64,000 nt of DNA from Deltaproteobacteria bacterium HGW-Deltaproteobacteria-12. GTDB lineage: Bacteria; Desulfobacterota; Syntrophia; Syntrophales; Smithellaceae. Shown here one piece after another: positions 9,573 to 19,364 of the stretch (within the stretch, counting starts at the first letter, position 1; every line of letters begins with the position of its first letter). The notes under the pieces were generated by a model. The model searched no databases. It saw only the letters and a list, made by a program, of their open reading frames with translations, and was not told the origin of the DNA. Location of the stretch: assembly GCA_002840565.1 (NCBI GenBank), contig PHBK01000012.1, positions 124,001-188,000 of the forward strand, written 5' to 3'. The translations under genes were made by a program, and so were the position numbers.

Positions 9573-10939
9573 TCGCTGATCTCCAGCCATATAAAGAATA
9601 TAAAGAATCAGGTTCAAGGTGGCTGGGGAATGTGCCGTCCCATTGGGGCGTGCACAATCTTCGCACACTCATACGTCGCAGAAATGAACGACATAGAACT
9701 GACTTATCCTTGCTTTCCGTTGCCCGTGAAAAGGGAGTGTTTGTCCGTTCTCTCACTGATGACAGTGAAAACCATAATGTCATACCGGAAGACTTGAGTA
9801 ATTATAAAGTCGCCCGCGCGGGAAATCTCGTTATCAACAAGATGAAAGCGTGGCAGGGTTCGATGGGGATTGCGCCATGTGATGGGATCGTTAGCCCTGC
9901 ATACTATGTGTTTGATTTTGATATTGCACACCGATCTTTCGGGCAGGTTCTACTGCGCAGCAAACCTTATGTTGCGCACTTTGCACAAGCTTCCGATGGT
10001 GTACGCATAGGCCAGTGGGATTTGACCATTGCCGGCATGCGCCAAATTCCCGTGCTTGTACCAAAAGAAGAAGAGCAGACGGCGATTGTGCGGTTTTTGA
10101 ATTGGACTAATAATAGGTTGGGGCGGGCTGTCAAAGCGAAGCAAAAGCAAATTGCTCTACTCAATGAGCAAAAGCAGGCCATCATAAACCGTGCTGTGAC
10201 TCGTGGCCTCAATCCTTCTGTGCCTCTTAAGCCATCCGGCATTCCTTGGGTCGGCGATATTCCGAAACATTGGAAGATGCGTAAACTGCGACAAATCCTT
10301 ACACGTGTGACAGAACGAAATCGTCCAGATTTACCACTGCTTTCTGTTGTGCGAGAAAAAGGCGTAATTAAACGCGACACTGAAAATTTTGAAGAGAACC
10401 ATAACTATATTCCTGCTGATTTAAGTAACTACAAGATAGTAAAAGCCGGGCAGTTTGCGATGAATAAAATGAAAGCATGGCAGGGGTCCTATGGTTTATC
10501 CGAGTTTGATGGCATTGTTAGTCCAGCATATTTTGTCTTCAGTTTAAGTGGCGTAAATGGTGATTTCTTTCATACTGCACTTCGCTCAAGAGCATACGTG
10601 CCATTTTTTACTCAAGCATCGGATGGTGTTCGTGTAGGGCAGTGGGATCTTGCAGAAGCGCGAATGAAGGAAATTCCATTTTTCTTTCCATCATCCGGTG
10701 AACAAATTGATGTAGTTAAATTTGTTAATGATGCTACGGCAGAAATTACTAGTGCCATATCGCGCCTCAAAACCGAAATAGCACTGCTCCTCGAATACCG
10801 TACGCGCCTTGTTTCTGATGTGGTAACAGGTAAACTAGATGTCCGTGAGGCCGCGGCAAAGTTGCCAGAGGAAGAAATAGAAGAAATCACCGAGGCAAGT
10901 GAAGATATGGAATCTGCTGATGAGGAGATTGCTGTATGA
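9569..10939 (+). CDS. hsdS: Type I R-M specificity subunit HsdS with two similar TRDs
   Basis: Two tandem TRD repeats (SRWLGNVPSHWG... and IPWVGDIPKHWK...) each followed by a helical spacer. Confidence 0.93.
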   Translation: MIADLQPYKEYKESGSRWLGNVPSHWGVHNLRTLIRRRNERHRTDLSLLSVAREKGVFVRSLTDDSENHNVIPEDLSNYKVARAGNLVINKMKAWQGSMGIAPCDGIVSPAYYVFDFDIAHRSFGQVLLRSKPYVAHFAQASDGVRIGQWDLTIAGMRQIPVLVPKEEEQTAIVRFLNWTNNRLGRAVKAKQKQIALLNEQKQAIINRAVTRGLNPSVPLKPSGIPWVGDIPKHWKMRKLRQILTRVTERNRPDLPLLSVVREKGVIKRDTENFEENHNYIPADLSNYKIVKAGQFAMNKMKAWQGSYGLSEFDGIVSPAYFVFSLSGVNGDFFHTALRSRAYVPFFTQASDGVRVGQWDLAEARMKEIPFFFPSSGEQIDVVKFVNDATAEITSAISRLKTEIALLLEYRTRLVSDVVTGKLDVREAAAKLPEEEIEEITEASEDMESADEEIAV

Positions 10940-13900
10940 CCACTGATATTTCCGAAAAAGGGCTGGAGACGATTATCGTGCGTTACATGACCGGCACTGA
11001 CGGTCTGGATGTCGCTGCAAGTATGGTGGCCGAAACACAGGATGAAATTGCCCTGCAAAAAGCGGAAGGCATAGGATACTGGGCAGGAAACGCAAAGGAA
11101 TTTGACCGCGCTCACGCGATCGATGTACCACAGTTGTTTGCATTCTTGAAATCGACGCAGCTCGAGGCCTTTAAAAAACTTGGGCCCGCCAGTTTTGATT
11201 CCAAAGACATCAACCGTCTGAAATTTCTTACCCGTCTTTCGTCGGAAATCGGCAAACGCGGCGTCATTGATGTTTTGCGCAAAGGGATTGACTTTCATCC
11301 TGCTGGTCACTTTGATTTGTTTTACGGCACGCCCTCGGAAGGTAACGTAAAAGCGGAACAACTTAATGCCTTAAACCGCTTTTCTATCACTCGTCAGCTT
11401 GCCTACAGTACCGATGAGACGCGACGAGCATTAGACCTATGTTTGTTTATCAATGGTCTGCCGATTGCGACCTTTGAATTGAAAAACAGTCTTACCAAAC
11501 AGACAGTGGAAGACGCAATTGAGCAATACCGACGCGACCGCAACCCTCGCGAGAAGCTCTTTGAACTTGGTCGTTGCATTGTGCACTTTGCAGTTGATGA
11601 CAGCGAGGTGCGCATGTGCACGCAGCTTGCGGGCAAGGCTTCCTGGTTTTTACCATTAAATAAAGGGTTCAACGATGGCGCGGGCAATCCCCCCAATCCC
11701 CTCGGACTAAAGACCGATTATCTCTGGAAAGAAATACTTACACCGGCAAGCTTAACTAATATTTTGGAAAACTACGCCCAGATTGTCGAAGTTAAAAACA
11801 AGAAGACAGGCAAGAAGAAACGCAATCAAGTTTTCCCGCGTTATCATCAACTCGATGTTGTCAGAAAAACGCTGGCAGATGTGCAAGAGCATGGCGTGGG
11901 CAAGAAGTATCTTATTCAGCATTCAGCGGGAAGCGGAAAATCCAACTCCATTGCGTGGCTGGCCCATCAACTCATCGGTGTCAAGCGAACGGGTAAGGAA
12001 ATTTTCGACTCGGTCATCGTGGTAACAGACCGGCGAATTCTGGACGATCAAATTCAAAACACAATCAAACAATTCTTGCAGGTAAAGGCGACAGTCGGCC
12101 ATGCCGAAAACTCCGGCGATTTGCGCAAGTATATTGAGCAGGGTAAGAAAATCATCGTTTCAACAGTGCAAAAGTTTCCTTTCATTCTTGATGAAATAGC
12201 GAATGAAGGCGGCAAAACATTCGCCATCGTGATTGACGAGGCTCATTCCAGTCAGGGCGGCAAGACTTCCGCGGCCATGAGCAAGGCGCTGGGGAAAAAG
12301 ACAGACAAAACAGAGGAAGAACCTGATCCCGAAGATACGGTCAATGAAGCATTAGAGCAGCGCATGGCGGCACGTAAGATGTTGACCAATGCAAGTTACT
12401 TCGCTTTTACCGCCACACCCAAGAACAAAACGCTGGAATTGTTCGGCGAAGCGCTGCCGCCAGACGCCGAGGGCAAGATCAAGCACCGGCCTTTCCATTT
12501 CTACACGATGAAGCAGGCAATTGAAGAACGCTTTATCCTTGATGTTCTTAAAAGCTACACACCGGTAAACAGTTACTACAAGTTGGTTAAAAGGATAGAA
12601 GGCGACCCGGAATACGATACCCAAAAAGCGCAGAAAAAATTACGCCGCTACGTGGAAAGTCACGAGCACGCCATCCGGCTGAAGGCCGAGATCATGGTTG
12701 ATCACTTCCATGAGCAGGTTCTTGCAGCAGGAAAGATCGGCGGGCAGGCGCGGGCGATGGTGGTGACAAGCGGCATCGAAAGAGCAATTCAATATTATCA
12801 AGCGATTAAAAATTATCTGGTTGAGCGAAAGAGTCCATATCAGGCTATTGTTGCGTTTTCGGGCGAGCATGAATATGACAGCGTAAAAGTCAGCGAGACA
12901 TCTCTCAATGGTTTTTCAAGCGGCGACATTGCCGAAAAGATACAGACTGATCCGTATCGTTTTCTGATTTGTGCCGATAAGTTCCAGACGGGTTATGATG
13001 AACCGCTTCTGCATACGATGTATGTGGATAAGCCGCTTTCCGGAATCAAAGCGGTGCAAACGTTGTCAAGACTGAATCGCGCCCATCCGCAGAAGTACGA
13101 CTGCTTTGTGCTGGACTTTCAAAACAGCAGCGAAACAATAACTTATGCTTTTCAGGATTATTACCGCACGACGCTGCTTGCGGAAGAAACCGATCCGAAC
13201 AAGCTCAACGATCTGAAAACGGCACTCGACAGTGCACAGGTATATTCTCCGGCGCAGGTTCAAGAAATAGTTGAATTATTCCTGAGCAATGCTGAACGCG
13301 ATAAGCTTGATCCCATCCTTGATGATTGTGTAGCGGTATACAATGAAGCGTTGGATGAAGATCAACAGGTGGAATTCAAAGGCAAGGCAAAAGCGTTTTG
13401 CCGTACTTATGATTTTCTCGCTTCAATCATGATGTACACGAACCGCGAATGGGAAAAACTTTCCATCATGCTCAATTTGTTGACGCCGAAACTGCCGGCA
13501 CCCAAGGAAGAGGATTTGTCCAGAGGCATCCTTGAAGTTATTGATATGGATAGCTATCGCGTTGAGAAGAAAGCGGCAATGAAGATTGCATTGGCAGATC
13601 AGGATGCGGAAATTGAACCAGTGCCAACGGATATTGAGGGAAGAAAAAGAGAACCGGAACTGGATCGTCTCAGTAATATCCTGAAAACATTTAATGAACA
13701 ATTCGGCACGCTTTTCAGCGATGCCGATCGTGTTGTCAAACGCATACGGGAAGATATCGCGCCCAAAGTTGCTGCTGATAATGCCTATCGGAATGCCAAA
13801 GAGAATACACCACATACAGCGCGCATGGCCCATGATCAGGCGCTCGGCAAAGTGATGCAGCTTTTACTCAAGGACGACACACACGTCTATAAACAGTTCG

Positions 13901-13962
13901 TCGAAAATGAATCATTCCGGCGCTTTGTCGGTGACATGGTGTACACGCTGACGAATCAATAA
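10936..13962 (+). CDS. hsdR: Type I restriction endonuclease subunit HsdR
   Basis: Nuclease-like PIATFELKNSLTKQTVEDAIEQY; Walker A HSAGSGKSNSIAWLAHQL; IDEAHSSQGG; FAFTATPKNKTLELFG. Confidence 0.95.
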   Translation: MTTDISEKGLETIIVRYMTGTDGLDVAASMVAETQDEIALQKAEGIGYWAGNAKEFDRAHAIDVPQLFAFLKSTQLEAFKKLGPASFDSKDINRLKFLTRLSSEIGKRGVIDVLRKGIDFHPAGHFDLFYGTPSEGNVKAEQLNALNRFSITRQLAYSTDETRRALDLCLFINGLPIATFELKNSLTKQTVEDAIEQYRRDRNPREKLFELGRCIVHFAVDDSEVRMCTQLAGKASWFLPLNKGFNDGAGNPPNPLGLKTDYLWKEILTPASLTNILENYAQIVEVKNKKTGKKKRNQVFPRYHQLDVVRKTLADVQEHGVGKKYLIQHSAGSGKSNSIAWLAHQLIGVKRTGKEIFDSVIVVTDRRILDDQIQNTIKQFLQVKATVGHAENSGDLRKYIEQGKKIIVSTVQKFPFILDEIANEGGKTFAIVIDEAHSSQGGKTSAAMSKALGKKTDKTEEEPDPEDTVNEALEQRMAARKMLTNASYFAFTATPKNKTLELFGEALPPDAEGKIKHRPFHFYTMKQAIEERFILDVLKSYTPVNSYYKLVKRIEGDPEYDTQKAQKKLRRYVESHEHAIRLKAEIMVDHFHEQVLAAGKIGGQARAMVVTSGIERAIQYYQAIKNYLVERKSPYQAIVAFSGEHEYDSVKVSETSLNGFSSGDIAEKIQTDPYRFLICADKFQTGYDEPLLHTMYVDKPLSGIKAVQTLSRLNRAHPQKYDCFVLDFQNSSETITYAFQDYYRTTLLAEETDPNKLNDLKTALDSAQVYSPAQVQEIVELFLSNAERDKLDPILDDCVAVYNEALDEDQQVEFKGKAKAFCRTYDFLASIMMYTNREWEKLSIMLNLLTPKLPAPKEEDLSRGILEVIDMDSYRVEKKAAMKIALADQDAEIEPVPTDIEGRKREPELDRLSNILKTFNEQFGTLFSDADRVVKRIREDIAPKVAADNAYRNAKENTPHTARMAHDQALGKVMQLLLKDDTHVYKQFVENESFRRFVGDMVYTLTNQ

Positions 13963-13969
13963 TTAAGAC

Positions 13970-15127
13970 TTGCATAGGTTGAGACAAACAGTGGAAGGTA
14001 TTTTCTACGCATTTGCAGAGAGTATCGAGTATGTCCGTGGTGAAGTTCTGGCGCTGTTTGACGCACTCCACGAATCAGAATTAGACCGCCTTCAAAGACA
14101 AGAGCGTAAGATTGATGCAGAATCAATGGACTCAATAGAATCAGTCCTTATCGAGTTATCATCATCGAACGAACGACTCACTAAAGCAATGTACGGTCGT
14201 CGATTGACAAAAGGCCGATGGTATCGGTTTCATCTCTACGAAAAAGGACTAACTAAAGCTCGTATTTTTTCTGCCCCGATGAACCATGAAGGTTTGTCTA
14301 CTGCCGCAGATTATCCTCAATGGTTAGATCGGCGCACGCCAGAAGTTCGGTGGTTGGAACACAATCTTTCACTTGACGCGTTTCCAGATGCCACTCCCGA
14401 GCAAATATTGAAGTCTCTAAATGTTGGCGATATGGCGAGTATCGTTTGCTACAACGTTGGCCAAGGAATGTGCGCTGCCGGATGTTCTTCTCTTGGAAAT
14501 CCAGTCATTTATTATGACTTTGGTGGCGGCTTTGGTTCTAATTCACATACATATCCATCGGGCTTGAAATTTTGCTTTAACCAGCAACCTGTTGTGCTCT
14601 CACATTGGGATATGGATCACTGGATTTCTGCGGTTAAGTATCCCGCCATTACGCAAGGTGTCTGGCTTGTGCCGCGTCAAGGACCGCTTGGGGTCAAAGC
14701 TACTCAACTTGCTTATAAAATTAGTCAGAATGGCACTCTTCTCATATGGCCGAGAAATCTGAACGCGCTGCATATGTCCTTTGGCAATGTTCTAAAACTT
14801 AGGCCGCATTCAAACCGCAACCACAGCGGTTTAGTTGGAATTGTGCAAGTATCTACAAACGGCCATATCGATACAGTGTTGTTGCCTGGAGATGCGCCTT
14901 ATAAGAAGATACCCCTGACCGGACGGAACTTTACAGGGCTTGTAGCAACGCATCATGGTGGTTGGCATAAAGGCGATAAGATACCAGTGCCCTCAAATCA
15001 CACGCGCGTTGCATTTTCCTATGGCATGGGTAACACATACGGCCATCCTGTCGCAATTGCTTTGGGGCGATACGCTCAAGCAGGGTGGCTGTCAAGATTT
15101 GACACCCCCAAGGGCACATATGTATGA
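13970..15127 (+). CDS. ComEC-like metallo-beta-lactamase-fold protein
   Basis: VCYNVGQGMCAAG; VLSHWDMDHW (HxDxDH); LLPGDAPY; LVATHHGG; starts 8 bp after hsdR stop. Confidence 0.65.
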   Translation: MHRLRQTVEGIFYAFAESIEYVRGEVLALFDALHESELDRLQRQERKIDAESMDSIESVLIELSSSNERLTKAMYGRRLTKGRWYRFHLYEKGLTKARIFSAPMNHEGLSTAADYPQWLDRRTPEVRWLEHNLSLDAFPDATPEQILKSLNVGDMASIVCYNVGQGMCAAGCSSLGNPVIYYDFGGGFGSNSHTYPSGLKFCFNQQPVVLSHWDMDHWISAVKYPAITQGVWLVPRQGPLGVKATQLAYKISQNGTLLIWPRNLNALHMSFGNVLKLRPHSNRNHSGLVGIVQVSTNGHIDTVLLPGDAPYKKIPLTGRNFTGLVATHHGGWHKGDKIPVPSNHTRVAFSYGMGNTYGHPVAIALGRYAQAGWLSRFDTPKGTYV

Positions 15128-15693
15128 CATGTGGCAATAAGCCATTGCCATCATTGCCATGTGGTGGCAATTGTACCCTTGAACCCGTTCAGCCTTAAAG
15201 GATGGGAAAAATCAGGAATGGCATTAAAGAATATTCAAGACGGGAAATAATCGGAAACGGGTCTATTTAATTGACAGCGTACGCACTGTATAACTATTTT
15301 CTATGTTTACGGTGATTGATATTTTATGATTAAATTGTATTTTAAGAAGAGATGTAACAATGCCCACTTTTCCCAACTTCAAATTAAGCACATTGAACGG
15401 TCCAACGGATCAGGAACTGAATGTTCCCGGGTACGAGCATATGGACATCAATAGAATCAAGGAAACTGCCCGAAGTAGATGGGACGATAAACTATGGTGC
15501 GCTTCATTTATTCATGATTGATCCGTATAAGAAGAGATACCGCCATTTGTAATTTCGCTACATACAGCGGTAATAGCAGAAGGGGATGATCTAGGAGCAT
15601 GTCGGGATCGCATCTTTAACCTTGACAATTCAATAATAGGTTTGTTTTCAACAAACGTTGAAAATGGCAAATCTTGCACCATCTGCTACTATA

Positions 15694-17415
15694 TTATTTA
15701 GCTATCTTATTATCCGTAAAGATTCGCTGGAGTTTGCTGTTAAAATCGCTTTCGCGGTAAATTTTAAACCACCGGTTAACGATTGCCCCCGCGTATGTCT
15801 TGACAAACAGATTTCTCCATATTTTTTTTACATCTCCCCAGGCATTCGCCAGCGGCACGGTGAAAACCGCATGCAATGTCCAAACATTACGCATCTGTTT
15901 TCTTGCTCTTAGTCTTTCGAGTAAATTACGCATAAACCGCCGGACATAAAACTCGACAATCTGAATGGGAAATCCAATAGTGGCAATATACGCCCAGTTG
16001 AGCCAATTGCCGTAATTTAAATTCCTTCTGATGAATCCTCCAAGATACATTTTCTTCATAATCAGAGTGGGCATGTTTTGCAGATCAAATGCATCCAGCC
16101 CGTCCGGTCGGGGATCGTAGCAAAGAAAAAGTCCATCATATTTATCCCAGCCAACCAGCGAAAGAGGCAGAAGGCGGCCTTCGCTCTCCAGCCTTGCTCG
16201 GAGTTCGGAACCGGGAAGCGGGACTGCATTGAGCACCTGGATTGTGTCTATGCCTGATTTTTTAAAAAACTCTTTGTAAAATTCAGCCCGCTGTTTGATG
16301 GTGTAAAAAGAGCTTCGCGGTGTGTTCTTGTTTAATGGATAGCCGAAAATGAACATGCCATGCAGATAAAAATAGTCGGATAGTTTTTTGGAACGGGCAA
16401 TTAATTTTTCCGCCGTTACGCCTTTACGCATTGCCAGAAGTTCTTCGTTAATCGGACTTTCGTAGCCGATGGCCAGCATGGAAACACCGGCATAGCGCAT
16501 GGCCTCGATCAATTCGTCGTTTTCCGCAACTTCGGAACGTACCTGAACAATGAGATTAAGCTTCTTCAGGAACTGCCTTTTATAATCACCGATCTTTCTG
16601 CACAGAGCGATAGCATCGGCGGGATTCTGTGCGAAATTATCGTCGGTGAAAAAGAATTTATTGTAACCCAGGTCAGTATATTTAATCAGCTGTCGCAGGG
16701 TTGTATCAGCCGAAGTGCATTTATATTTTCCATATCTCTTATTGACGACACAGAATTCGCAATTCCAGTTGCAGCCGCGTCCACGGTTGAGTGGAATATA
16801 ACTCCATCTATTTTTCAGGAATTTAATTAAAGTCAGATCGGGATCAACCAATTCATTAAGATCATTAATCGGCTGGCGCTTGCCGGTAAAAACATATGCT
16901 CCGGTTTCGTCCAGAAAACTGATGCCCTTTACTTGAGTCAATCCGGTCCGGTTCAGCAAAACGCCGCTGTCGGATATTAAGACTGTCAGCAATTCCAGGA
17001 TGGTTTCTTCACCTTCACCATGAACGACAATATCCACGCCTGAGCGGAGCGCTTCCTGCGGCAGGGCATCCACATGGCTGCCGCCGGCTATGGTTATGGC
17101 GCCATAGTCTTTGTATTGGGCGGCTACGGCATATAAACGGGGTATGGAGTTACTCATGCCGCCGTAAAACAAAGCCAGTTGGGCGGGTTGCTTGGCCTGT
17201 AAAAAAGAATGATCCGGCTGCCCCGTAAAATCCTGCGGCCCGTTATAATTATTTTCATCAATCGCATAAACTTCTTTCAAACGGGGATGATGATTGATCT
17301 GGCTCAGAACAGACAGGATACCCACCGGAGGCATTTTTATCTTGGCGTATATATTTTGCTGCGAATGCTTCGGATATTGCGGAATGATGCCGATAATGGT
17401 CAATTCTCTTTTCAT
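15694..17415 (-). CDS. B12-binding-domain radical SAM protein
   Basis: RGRGCNWNCEFCVVNKRYG (CxxxCxxC); N-terminal domain with GGSHVDALPQEALRSGVDIVVHGEGEETILELL. Confidence 0.88.
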   Translation of the reverse strand: MKRELTIIGIIPQYPKHSQQNIYAKIKMPPVGILSVLSQINHHPRLKEVYAIDENNYNGPQDFTGQPDHSFLQAKQPAQLALFYGGMSNSIPRLYAVAAQYKDYGAITIAGGSHVDALPQEALRSGVDIVVHGEGEETILELLTVLISDSGVLLNRTGLTQVKGISFLDETGAYVFTGKRQPINDLNELVDPDLTLIKFLKNRWSYIPLNRGRGCNWNCEFCVVNKRYGKYKCTSADTTLRQLIKYTDLGYNKFFFTDDNFAQNPADAIALCRKIGDYKRQFLKKLNLIVQVRSEVAENDELIEAMRYAGVSMLAIGYESPINEELLAMRKGVTAEKLIARSKKLSDYFYLHGMFIFGYPLNKNTPRSSFYTIKQRAEFYKEFFKKSGIDTIQVLNAVPLPGSELRARLESEGRLLPLSLVGWDKYDGLFLCYDPRPDGLDAFDLQNMPTLIMKKMYLGGFIRRNLNYGNWLNWAYIATIGFPIQIVEFYVRRFMRNLLERLRARKQMRNVWTLHAVFTVPLANAWGDVKKIWRNLFVKTYAGAIVNRWFKIYRESDFNSKLQRIFTDNKIAK

Positions 17416-17949
17416 GATTAAAACCCTAATGTGAACTATTAATCAGAAAAGGTTCGCTGGCTGGTAAACGTTTATGACAATTAGCTCTTATTAAGAAAGT
17501 AATTCCTGAGATAGGAAAAGTCAATGAAATAAATGTAAGCAAAAACGCAGCCTTTTTGAGTAAATGAAGAAGAAATACGGCAAATTTATCATGACATTCA
17601 GATTGATATGTTTTATCCTTATGATATGACAATGCCGGTTTAGATCCACTGGGATCATACATCCGACCGGTATCCGGCGATCCCATCCATGGTCCCCCGG
17701 TAGTTGAACTCACCGGGATGTTTGAAGTATTCGGTTGGCTGGGTCATGATGCGCCCCTGAAGAACGAACTGATGGACCCGCTGGTTTAGCAAGAGATAAA
17801 GAAAAACAGGTGAATAAAGGTTGCGCCGACGACAGGGGAATTGCTTGTCTAATATTCCGCCGTTCAAAAGTAATGACTTTTTCATATTCATATGGATTTT
17901 GATGCAGAGGATGATCAAACTTGATTTCGTTTAGTTGGGAGCTGGGTGG

Positions 17950-18639
17950 ATGAAAACTCGATTGGTTGTGCAGGTTAGCGCGTTAGGTTTCCTGGTTGCA
18001 GTGCTTATGTTTATCTGTCTCGGAGGAATTTGGTGGTCGTTTGATTTTGTTGATCCGATCGAGTCGCTGCTGGAAGGGCAGGTGGCTCCCGGAACCGATC
18101 TCTTTAAGCGATACTTAAACATTCTTCCGGTATATTATGCCTTGGACAACATACTCGTTCTGGGATGGATCACCGGATGGGTTGGTATCATGCTGCTGAT
18201 TCGCAAGCAGAATCATTTTTACGGGAACGTTGTTTCGGTTTTAGGTATTGTCGGTCCCATTCTGGATTTCATGGAGAACGAAATCGCGCGGGCTTTGGTC
18301 AACATTTGCTCGCAGTCCGGTCCGGCGCCGGTAGATTGGCTTGTCGGCTGGCACGTCATTCGGGAATTCAGCTTTCTCATTCCTTACACGGCGGCGACTT
18401 TAGTGGGCGTGGCGCTGTGGAGTTCAAGGACATTGGATCGCCTGACGACGTACATCGGAACCATCGGGGTGGTGATTGCCATCATGGGCGAATTCTTTTT
18501 CCCGGTGGTCTCCATGGTGTGGTGGCCGGTCTGGTTTGCCAATCTCGGCATATTATTGTGGCGGCGGAGAAATGATTTTCCCCTGGAAGAGACGGCGGAG
18601 GAAGTAACTAAACCAAGTTATCATAATACAGCGATATAA
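17950..18639 (+). CDS. Multi-pass membrane protein, unknown function
   Basis: Several hydrophobic segments across ~230 aa; no shadow-ORF competition of similar quality. Confidence 0.55.
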   Translation: MKTRLVVQVSALGFLVAVLMFICLGGIWWSFDFVDPIESLLEGQVAPGTDLFKRYLNILPVYYALDNILVLGWITGWVGIMLLIRKQNHFYGNVVSVLGIVGPILDFMENEIARALVNICSQSGPAPVDWLVGWHVIREFSFLIPYTAATLVGVALWSSRTLDRLTTYIGTIGVVIAIMGEFFFPVVSMVWWPVWFANLGILLWRRRNDFPLEETAEEVTKPSYHNTAI

Positions 18640-18694
18640 CAGGAGATATTGTTAAAAGATTTATGTGCCGCCTGATTAAAGGCATATATTATTT

Positions 18695-19078
18695 CTATTT
18701 ATCCCCTTTAAAAATTCTCCTGATGCTTCGGCCCAGGTCTTTGAAAATATCGCCGGTCTTTTTTCCGGTATCCTTAAACCAATCGCGGATGGAATGGCCG
18801 GTTTTCTTTGCTTCCCGGCCGGCTTCTTTTGTTTCTTTTTTAAATTTTTCGACTTCTTCCTTACTGGTTTCCCTGATATTCCTGCTCAGCTCCTTAAAGT
18901 CCTGAGTTACCTTTTGAGAAACTTCCTGGAGGCTCTGTCCGACCGTTTTAGTTCCTTCCCGGGAATCTTTATCGGCCCAACCCGGCAAAGCAAGCCAAAA
19001 AAAAATCATTATGGCAACCACGACAATGCGCATTGCAGTCTCCTTTTTTCGACGTCCGTAATATACCATAAAATCCAA
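18695..19078 (-). CDS. Small secreted, highly charged helical protein
   Basis: Signal peptide MRIVVVAIMIFFWLALPGWA then Lys/Glu-rich helix. Confidence 0.5.
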   Translation of the reverse strand: MDFMVYYGRRKKETAMRIVVVAIMIFFWLALPGWADKDSREGTKTVGQSLQEVSQKVTQDFKELSRNIRETSKEEVEKFKKETKEAGREAKKTGHSIRDWFKDTGKKTGDIFKDLGRSIRRIFKGDK

Positions 19079-19364
19079 TTGAGCTGAAATATTCTCGTCC
19101 CGATCATTTCTTCAACGCCAGCTTCCCTAATTGCTGATGGAAAGAGATGTCATTAATATAGCAAAATAATTCGGAGAATATGTCTTTTCCTGGAGCAGAA
19201 AAGGAAAATTATTGACAGATTGAGCAAACAAGTGCGATTGTACCGGTCATATCCATTGATAATAATTGGAACAGCATCATTGAATCAATGAGGTGATATG
19301 TGGGAAAAAAGATAAAAACCCTGTTTCTTAAAAGAGACGGGGTTTTGTATCTTCGGGAATTACT

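Noticed and set aside
15128-15175. TGCCA-rich stretch (gtggcaataagccattgccatcattgccatgtggtggcaattg) as a possible regulatory repeat
   Set aside because: Short and irregular; no consistent spacing or second copy noted.
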